The notes beneath the pieces are model-generated. The model made no database searches and was not told the origin of the DNA. It saw only the letters and a program-made list of their open reading frames with translations. From Palsa-504 sp963844625 (GTDB taxonomy: Bacteria > Actinomycetota > Actinomycetes > Streptosporangiales > Streptosporangiaceae), in contig CAWJPF010000032.1 in the NCBI GenBank assembly GCA_963844625.1, forward strand, positions 1 to 64,000: a DNA stretch of 64,000 nt. The letters run 5' to 3'. Made by a program: the position numbers and the translations under genes. Positions 58,862 through 64,000 of this stretch are shown one piece after another (within the stretch, counting starts at the first letter, position 1; each line of letters opens with the position of its first letter).

Positions 58862-60301
58862 ATGCCCCGGGGACCAGCTCCTTCAGGCGGCGGGCCGGGC
58901 GAGAAGCTCGCCCGGGGCGCTCATGCGCCCGGCGATCCGCAGCCTGATCCCACCTGGGGGTGGGACGTCGCGGGTAATCCCGTCGATGAGTCGGAAGGCT
59001 GGCGTCCCGTCCCGTCCGGGGCGGACCCGATGGCCGACCCGGAGCAGTGGGGAGCGTGGCTGGCCGCGGAGCCGGGGCAGGCGCCGCCCGATCCCGAGGG
59101 CGATCCCGGGTGGTGCCCGGATCCGGCGGATCCGGCGCTGCCCTTCGACGTGGACCCGGACGTGTTGCGGGCGCAGTCGCGGCGGATCGCCGCGGCCAGG
59201 GCCGCGGAGCAGGCCGCCGAGGCGCAGTGGGCGGCGCGGCAGGACCCGGACGCGGACGTGCCGCAGGTCGGGGTGAAGGTCGGGCGGCGGGGGCCGGGGA
59301 TGCCGGGGTCAGCGGCGCGGGTCCCGGGTGCGTACGCCGGCCCGGCGGGCGGGTTCGGGGCGGGGCAGCCGCTGGACGTGGCGCCCGGCGGCGGGGTGCT
59401 GCTCAGCTTCGCCGCGGACGCCGCCGGGGACGGTGACCGGTTCACCGGCGCCTGCGATGATGAGCTGACCGGGATCATCTGCGCGCTGGACCGCGCCGAG
59501 GCCGCCGCGTGTTCTCTGAAGCACGCGGCGCTGGCCGCGTTCCTGCGCCGCCGCCCCTACCCCGGCTGCGCGGTAGAAGGCGCGGCGGAGCTGCCCGCGG
59601 GCCGGGATGAGTTCGCCGGGGATGAGATCGCCCAGCTGCTCGCCGAGGGCCGCGGGACCGCCGAGGCGATGCTGGACCTGGCCCGGGACCTGGAAGTCCG
59701 CCTGCCCGGCACTAAGGCCGCGTTCCGGGCCGGGACGCTGCGGCATTCCAAGGCGCAGATCATCGCGTGGGCGACCGCCGCGCTGGATCCCGGCGAGGCG
59801 CGGGCGGCGGAGGCCAAGGTGCTGGGCCGGGCCGGGCGGCTGACCCCGGGCGGGCTGCGGTCCGCGATCGCCCGCGCGGTGATGCAGGTCGCCCCGGACA
59901 AAGCCCGCAAACGGCGCGAGCAAGCCGCCAAGGACGCCCGGGTGCAGCGGTGGGCCGAAGACTCGGGGAACGCGGCGCTGGCCGGCCGGGAACTGCCCCC
60001 CGATGAGGTGCTCGCGGTGGACCAGCGGATCTCCTGGTGGGCCCGCCAGCTGAAGAAAGCCGGCCTGACCGGCAGCATGGACGAACTGCGCGCCCGCGCC
60101 TACCTCGACCTCCTGCTCGACAAAGACTCCCGCCCGACCGCCCCCACCCCCGCCCCCGCCCCCGCCGCGCCGCGAGCGGCGACGAGCCCGGCAGCGGCGG
60201 CACGAGCGGCGGCGAGCCCGGCGGGTCAGGACCCCCGGACCGGCCGGACCGGCCGGACCGGCCGGACCCGCCGGACCCGCCGGACCCGGCCGCCCCGATG
60301 A
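58862..60301 (+). CDS. DUF222 part of a split DUF222/HNH locus, copy 2
   Basis: ATG 58862 gives about 479 residues; the start is uncertain. The acidic Pro/Gly-rich first 130 residues precede the DUF222 core: FTGACDDELTGIICALDRAE, SLKHAALAAFLRRRPYPGC, LDLARDLEVRLPGTKAAFRAG and KARKRREQAAKDARVQRWAED. The end is repeat-encoded (GRTGRTGRTRRTRRTR, 9-base units at 60235-60290) and stops at 60301. The HNH frame starts in the overlapping ATGA. Compared with copy 1 it is diverged but of equal design, so both derive from an ancestor with this layout or were hit in the same weak spot. Confidence 0.85.
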   Translation: MPRGPAPSGGGPGEKLARGAHAPGDPQPDPTWGWDVAGNPVDESEGWRPVPSGADPMADPEQWGAWLAAEPGQAPPDPEGDPGWCPDPADPALPFDVDPDVLRAQSRRIAAARAAEQAAEAQWAARQDPDADVPQVGVKVGRRGPGMPGSAARVPGAYAGPAGGFGAGQPLDVAPGGGVLLSFAADAAGDGDRFTGACDDELTGIICALDRAEAAACSLKHAALAAFLRRRPYPGCAVEGAAELPAGRDEFAGDEIAQLLAEGRGTAEAMLDLARDLEVRLPGTKAAFRAGTLRHSKAQIIAWATAALDPGEARAAEAKVLGRAGRLTPGGLRSAIARAVMQVAPDKARKRREQAAKDARVQRWAEDSGNAALAGRELPPDEVLAVDQRISWWARQLKKAGLTGSMDELRARAYLDLLLDKDSRPTAPTPAPAPAAPRAATSPAAAARAAASPAGQDPRTGRTGRTGRTRRTRRTRPPR

Positions 60302-61092
60302 CGCCGCCGGGGGCGGGCGTGCGGCCGACCGGGTTCGTGGGGCGGCTGCACCTGACCGTCCCGCTGGCGACCCTGCTCGGTCTCGCGGACCGGCCCGGGG
60401 AGATCCCGGGCCTGGGCCCGGTCGACCCGTGGCTCGCCCGCGACCTGGCCCGCGCCGCCGCCGCCAACCCCAAGACCACCTGGTGCCTGTCGGTAACCGA
60501 CGGGCAAGGACACGCGATCGGGCACGGCTGCGCCCGGCTCGCACCCAAGAACCAGCGCCACCGCCCGCCGGAACCAGGAGAACCCGGGCCGCCCGGCGGA
60601 CCTGACCCGCCCGGCGGACCCGACCCGCCCGGCCAGGCCAGCCGCGACGGGCCAGGATTCACCTTCGCCGGCACCGGCCAGCAGGGGCCACCGGGCGGAT
60701 ACGGCGCCTGGCGGTTCACCACCGGCATCGCGGGGCAGCGGGACCTGCTGTTCGCGCTGGACCCGATCGCCACCCAGACCTGCGACCACCGGTTCGAGGC
60801 GGCCGGGCATGATCCGGGAGTCAAGCTGCGGCACCTGGCCCAGATCCGGCACGCCACGTGCACCGCCCCGACCTGCCGGCGCCCCTCTGCCCAGGCCGAC
60901 TTCGAGCACAACATCCCCTACGAAGCCGGCGGCCGGACGTGCCTGTGCAACGGCGGCCCTAAGTGCCGGCATGATCACCGGCTCAAACAGCACCCCCGCT
61001 GGAAAGTCGAGCAGATCACCCCGGGAACCTTCCGGTGGACCGCCCCATCCGGCCGGAGCTTCACCACCGAACCCACGCAGTACCCGATCTGA
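60298..61092 (+). CDS. HNH endonuclease part of a split DUF222/HNH locus, copy 2
   Basis: ATG 60298 overlaps the upstream stop by ATGA, in -1 phase; the frame is also open back to 60037. The 264 residues contain GFVGRLHLTVPLATLLGLAD and PVDPWLARDLARAAAANPKT. The HNH region follows with CDHRFEAAGHDPGVKLRHLA, TAPTCRRPSAQADFEHNIPYEAGGRT and GGPKCRHDHRLKQH. Metal and catalytic residues look intact, so it is probably functional if translated. It is about as long as copy 1 with a Gly/Pro insert in the middle. Confidence 0.85.
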   Translation: MTPPGAGVRPTGFVGRLHLTVPLATLLGLADRPGEIPGLGPVDPWLARDLARAAAANPKTTWCLSVTDGQGHAIGHGCARLAPKNQRHRPPEPGEPGPPGGPDPPGGPDPPGQASRDGPGFTFAGTGQQGPPGGYGAWRFTTGIAGQRDLLFALDPIATQTCDHRFEAAGHDPGVKLRHLAQIRHATCTAPTCRRPSAQADFEHNIPYEAGGRTCLCNGGPKCRHDHRLKQHPRWKVEQITPGTFRWTAPSGRSFTTEPTQYPI

Positions 61093-61187
61093 GGGACGGT
61101 CCACGCCGGCCTGCGCCGCTGACTGAGCGTTAGTTTGTTTCGAATGACTCGAGCGGGTTCCCTATTTATTCGATCATATGTTTTAAT

Positions 61188-61985
61188 ATGAGCATGGCAT
61201 ACACCCAGGGCAGCTACCGGGAGGTGCTCGCCGCCGCTGTATCAACACCGGCCAGTCATCCCGCGGTCGCCGTCTTGTTCGCCCTCGGGGCGGCCGCGGT
61301 CGCCGCCGTGGTGGTGGCCATGGCCTGGAGCGTCCACGCGCGGCAAATCCGGCTGGCCGAGCTGCTGGCCCGTCGCCAGTTCCTGGTCTTCGCGGAAACG
61401 GGCACGGCGGGTCATGCGCTGGAGGAGGCCGGGAGTCCCGAGGCCGCTGCCGATGAACTCGAGCAAGCTGCCCGGGTGAGGTCGGCGCAGGCGGCGGTGA
61501 TCGAGGGGCCGGACAACGTGGTCACCGGCGAGCAGGCCCGCTACCGCATCCGCTCGTCCGGCCCCCAGCAGGTGGTGTCGTGGGCAGTTGGCGGGGGTTC
61601 GGTGTCGCAGGCTCCCGACCCGGCTCATTCCAACGAACTGCTGCTCATCGCCGACCAGCCGGGCAACCTCACCATCACCGCCCGGATACGCGAGGGCCTG
61701 ACCGAACGCCGCGAGACGAAGGCCGTCACGGCCGTACCTGACGTCACGCCGGCTACGCCGCCCTTCACGCTCCGGATGTTCCTGCACGGCTGGGGGCTGG
61801 TCGTGGTCGCGGTCCTGATCATCGGGTTCGCCGGGGCGCTGGACGCCCTGGGCAACTTCACGTCTTCCGACTTCATCGCGCTGGTCGTTCCGCTGGCCGC
61901 GCTGCTCGGGATGATCGCCGTCGCGCGCGGCACGGCCGACGCGGGCAGCCGTCCTGGCCACGGCAAGGGCCACGACCAGATTTAG
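61188..61985 (+). CDS. Membrane protein with extracytoplasmic beta domain
   Basis: ATG 61188 or 61194 gives about 265 residues. One N-terminal helix (about 26-48: AVAVLFALGAAAVAAVVVAM) is followed by a 130-residue polar domain with PKD-like strand pattern (GEQARYRIRSSGPQQVVSWAV, LLLIADQPGNLTITARIREG). Two C-terminal helices (GWGLVVVAVLIIGFAGALDA, FIALVVPLAALLGMIAVA) end it. No named family is recognised. No clear ribosome site is seen. It follows the HNH gene by 95 bases, with an ATATGTTTTA site between. Confidence 0.65.
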   Translation: MSMAYTQGSYREVLAAAVSTPASHPAVAVLFALGAAAVAAVVVAMAWSVHARQIRLAELLARRQFLVFAETGTAGHALEEAGSPEAAADELEQAARVRSAQAAVIEGPDNVVTGEQARYRIRSSGPQQVVSWAVGGGSVSQAPDPAHSNELLLIADQPGNLTITARIREGLTERRETKAVTAVPDVTPATPPFTLRMFLHGWGLVVVAVLIIGFAGALDALGNFTSSDFIALVVPLAALLGMIAVARGTADAGSRPGHGKGHDQI

Positions 61986-61986
61986 C

Positions 61987-62170
61987 CCGGACAGATTTAG
62001 CCCCGGACAGATTTAGCGCGGACGGCCTGACGGCCCGCCCCGTCTTTCGGCTTTCCCGTCTCCGGCCTTCCCGTCTTGCGGCTCCCGTCTTCCGGCCTTC
62101 TCATCTTCCGGCCTTCTCATCTTCCGGCCTTCCTACCTTCCGGCCTTCCTACCTTCCGGCTTTCCCGTTT
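61987..62170. repeat. Tandem repeat region downstream of the membrane gene
   Basis: First, CCGGACAGATTTAG occurs twice in tandem with a third partial copy. Then from about 62035 a pyrimidine-rich unit related to CTTCCGGCCTTC is repeated about nine times with variable CTCAT or CCTAC spacers. No coding frame is supported. Confidence 0.75.
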
Positions 62171-62272
62171 CCGGCCTTCGGTGGCCGCTCCTCACCCTCA
62201 CCGTTGCCCGCTCGCCTTCGACCTCGCAGAGATTCCGAAAAAACTCGTATCCAAAACCTGTACAGTAATATG

Positions 62273-62284
62273 GTATCGAGATAC
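62273..62284. promoter_or_regulatory. Possible operator GTATC-GA-GATAC
   Basis: A perfect 5-base inverted repeat in the promoter region of the permease gene. A TetR-type regulator is encoded downstream, so it is a candidate operator; short size keeps confidence low. Confidence 0.4.
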
Positions 62285-62355
62285 GGTAATGCCAGACCCC
62301 AGGCAGCCTGCACTGGGTTTAGGCAAAACTGGCGGAAGGCAAGGCGGTTCCCCTC

Positions 62356-63837
62356 ATGACCTCCATCGTTATCGCGGAGCCAGCGGCTCCACCGGACAAG
62401 GGCCTGCGAGCGGGAGCGCTCGGGCTGATTTCCAGCGTGGTGATCGCGGTCTCGTCGACCGCGCCCGCCTACAGCATGGCCGCGACGCTCGGCCTGATCG
62501 TCGCCGTCGTCGGCGTGCACAGCCCGGGGACGCTCATCGTGTCGTTCCTGCCAATGCTGTGCATCGCGGTCGCGTTCCGCGAGCTGAACAAGGCCGACCC
62601 GGACTGCGGCACCACGTTCACCTGGACGGCGCGCGCGTTCGGGCCGCGGACCGGCTGGATGGGCGGCTGGGGGATCATCGCCGCCGACGTCATCGTGATG
62701 GCCAGCCTGGCCCAGATCGCGGGGCGGTACTTCCTGGAACTCGTCGGAGCCGGGTCGGCTGGCGCCGTCTGGGTGACGGTCACGGGCGTCGCGTTCATCG
62801 CACTGCTCACCGGGGTCTGCTACCGCGGGATCGAGGTGTCGGCCAGGCTGCAGCAGGTGCTGCTGGTCATCGAGGTGGGCGCGCTGGCGGTATTCGCGGT
62901 GGTCGCGCTGGTCAAGGCCGGCACCGGGCACGCGCTGCCCGGCGCCGCGCGCCCGTCGGCCGGGTGGCTGAACCCGTGGACGGGATCGTTCGGCGGCCTG
63001 TCGAACTCGTTCCTGCTGGCCGTGTTCATCTACTGGGGCTGGGACTGCGCGCTCAGCGTCAACGAGGAGACCAAGGACTCCGCGCGCACCCCGGGCCGCG
63101 CCGCGGTCATGGCCACGCTGATACTGGTCGCGATCTTCGCGGTGATCAGCACCGCCGCCCTGGCCTACGCGGGGCCCGCGTTCCTGGCTGCGCACAGCAC
63201 CGACGTGCTCGGCTCCATGGCCACCTCCGTGCTGGGCAGCACGCCGGGCAAGCTGCTCGTGCTGTGCGTGCTTACCTCCACCGCCGCGTCGGCCCAGACC
63301 ACGATCATGCCGACCGCGCGCGCGGCCCTGGCCATGTCAGCGCACGGCGCGATACCCGCCTGGTTCGCCCGGATGCATCCGCGGTTCCGTACGCCGACCA
63401 TCGCCACTGTGGTCATGGGCACCGTGTCGGCCCTCTTCTTCGTGATGCTGACCGCCGTGTCGAAGAACGTGCTGGCCGACTCGGCGGCGTCAGTCGGGCT
63501 GCTGATCGCCTTCTACTATGGGCTGACCGGGTTCGCCTGCGTCTGGTACTTCCGTCGTGACCTACTGACCAGCGGGCACGCGCTCCTGGTCAAGGGAATC
63601 CTGCCGCTGATCGGCGGGCTGACCTTGCTCGGCGCGTTCGTCCTGTCGATCAAGTCCTACTGGCCGGCCGCGAGCAGCTATTCCAGCTTCCACGGGATAG
63701 GCGGTATCTTCCTGATCGGCGCCGGTTCTCTAGTCATCGGAGTGGTCGTCATGCTCATCACCGCCAGGTTCCTGCCCCGGTACTTCGCGGACGGGATTAC
63801 GGCACCGGCTAAGACGGACGGGAGCAGCTTGCTTTGA
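62356..63837 (+). CDS. APC-family amino acid/polyamine permease
   Basis: ATG 62356 gives 493 residues with 12 hydrophobic segments. The first helices show the APC signature (LISSVVIAVSSTAPAYSMAA, then FTWTARAFGPRTGWMGGW). Later are the helix motifs YRGIEVSARLQQVLLVIEVG, FIYWGWDCALSVNEETKDSA and STAASAQTTIMPTARAALAM. It imports an amino acid, amine or related compound by proton or sodium coupling; the substrate is unclear. The stop overlaps the TetR start by four bases (TTGA). Confidence 0.92.
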   Translation: MTSIVIAEPAAPPDKGLRAGALGLISSVVIAVSSTAPAYSMAATLGLIVAVVGVHSPGTLIVSFLPMLCIAVAFRELNKADPDCGTTFTWTARAFGPRTGWMGGWGIIAADVIVMASLAQIAGRYFLELVGAGSAGAVWVTVTGVAFIALLTGVCYRGIEVSARLQQVLLVIEVGALAVFAVVALVKAGTGHALPGAARPSAGWLNPWTGSFGGLSNSFLLAVFIYWGWDCALSVNEETKDSARTPGRAAVMATLILVAIFAVISTAALAYAGPAFLAAHSTDVLGSMATSVLGSTPGKLLVLCVLTSTAASAQTTIMPTARAALAMSAHGAIPAWFARMHPRFRTPTIATVVMGTVSALFFVMLTAVSKNVLADSAASVGLLIAFYYGLTGFACVWYFRRDLLTSGHALLVKGILPLIGGLTLLGAFVLSIKSYWPAASSYSSFHGIGGIFLIGAGSLVIGVVVMLITARFLPRYFADGITAPAKTDGSSLL

Positions 63838-64000
63838 CCGCTGACACGGGCCTGAAAGCGGCGGGAACCAGGGGGCCGGGCCGCCGGGCGGGCCGCCGGA
63901 AGACCGCGGTGCTCGAGGCCGCCTGCCGAGTCATCGCGGATCGCGGCGCGGACGCCACCCGCTTCGCCGACGTGGCGGCCGAAAGCGGCGTCCCGGTTAG
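63834..64000 (+). CDS. TetR/AcrR-family regulator, N-terminal part
   Basis: TTG 63834 has GGGAGCAG upstream and overlaps the permease stop. Only about 55 residues are visible: a basic start (RGPGRRAGRRKTAVLEAACR), then VIADRGADATRFADVAAESGVPVS, which is the TetR helix-turn-helix. It is cut by the window end. It probably controls the permease operon. Confidence 0.82.
   Translation, partial: MTADTGLKAAGTRGPGRRAGRRKTAVLEAACRVIADRGADATRFADVAAESGVPV

Larger units (their letters stand above)
61986..62355. other. 370-base gap before the permease gene
   Basis: Holds the tandem repeats above, an AT-rich promoter-like stretch (62228-62295) and the palindrome at 62273-62284. Nothing else was recognised. 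Confidence 0.5.

Overview
The window is GC-rich (roughly 70% or more) with dense genes, frequent 4-base start/stop overlaps, GTG and TTG starts, SigB/F-type and ECF sigma factors, ANTAR and STAS regulators, DUF222/HNH genes and actinobacterial family types. It is chromosomal DNA of a high-GC actinomycete. Genus cannot be fixed from the sequence; a filamentous soil lineage such as Streptosporangiales fits. No rRNA, tRNA, CRISPR array, complete insertion sequence or prophage was recognised.

Region by region. 1-6.0 kb: a redox/hypoxia block (pyruvate:ferredoxin oxidoreductase, GltD-like flavoprotein fused to a ferredoxin, small membrane protein, two CBS-BON proteins, a PPOX-fold protein, a zinc alcohol dehydrogenase) with three DosR/DevR-type palindromes in its two divergent promoter regions. 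6.0-12.4 kb: a CsoR/CstR-type repressor under its own palindromic operator, an AraC regulator next to an FAD aromatic hydroxylase, and two GAF-ANTAR proteins. 12.4-16.3 kb: a patchwork of duplicated stress-type membrane genes, with a paralogue of the 2.2-kb protein, one frameshifted and one decayed GlsB-type gene, and a STAS protein. 16.3-27 kb: HlyIII/PAQR-type protein, SPFH protein, acyl-CoA desaturase, DEAD-box helicase, HTH/STAS operon, SigB/F-type sigma factor, MscS channel, another STAS protein and a cold-shock protein. 27-37.5 kb: a second desaturase, aldehyde dehydrogenase, a TerC-EF-hand fusion, phosphoesterase, lipoprotein, sterol-desaturase-type hydroxylase, VIT1-type transporter and a kinase-fold phosphotransferase. 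37.6-39.7 kb and 58.9-61.1 kb hold two paralogous DUF222/HNH loci, each split into two overlapping reading frames at the same place. 40.4-44.4 kb: a SigK-RskA pair divergent from a molybdopterin oxidoreductase and a fasciclin (MPT83-like) lipoprotein. 44.5-54.9 kb: a lipid-modification and photorepair island (photolyase, DUF523/DUF1722 protein, a DUF1295-DUF1365-amine oxidase-two cyclopropane synthase operon, an SDR protein) beside a MerR/B12 regulator that resembles light-sensing CarH/LitR. 54.6-64 kb: F420-type oxidoreductase, MFS exporter with an ECF sigma factor, APC permease and a TetR regulator cut by the window end.

The common theme is stress sensing and envelope adaptation: anoxia, light or singlet oxygen, metal or sulfide, and partner-switching sigma control, feeding membrane-lipid desaturation, methylation and hydroxylation.

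Several non-coding signals recur. A roughly 60-base folded element ending in a T-run occurs three times upstream of stress genes. A separate three-hairpin leader is shared by a GAF-ANTAR gene and a STAS gene. An AT-cored palindrome family carries CCGTTCGG. Many genes end in short tandem repeats.
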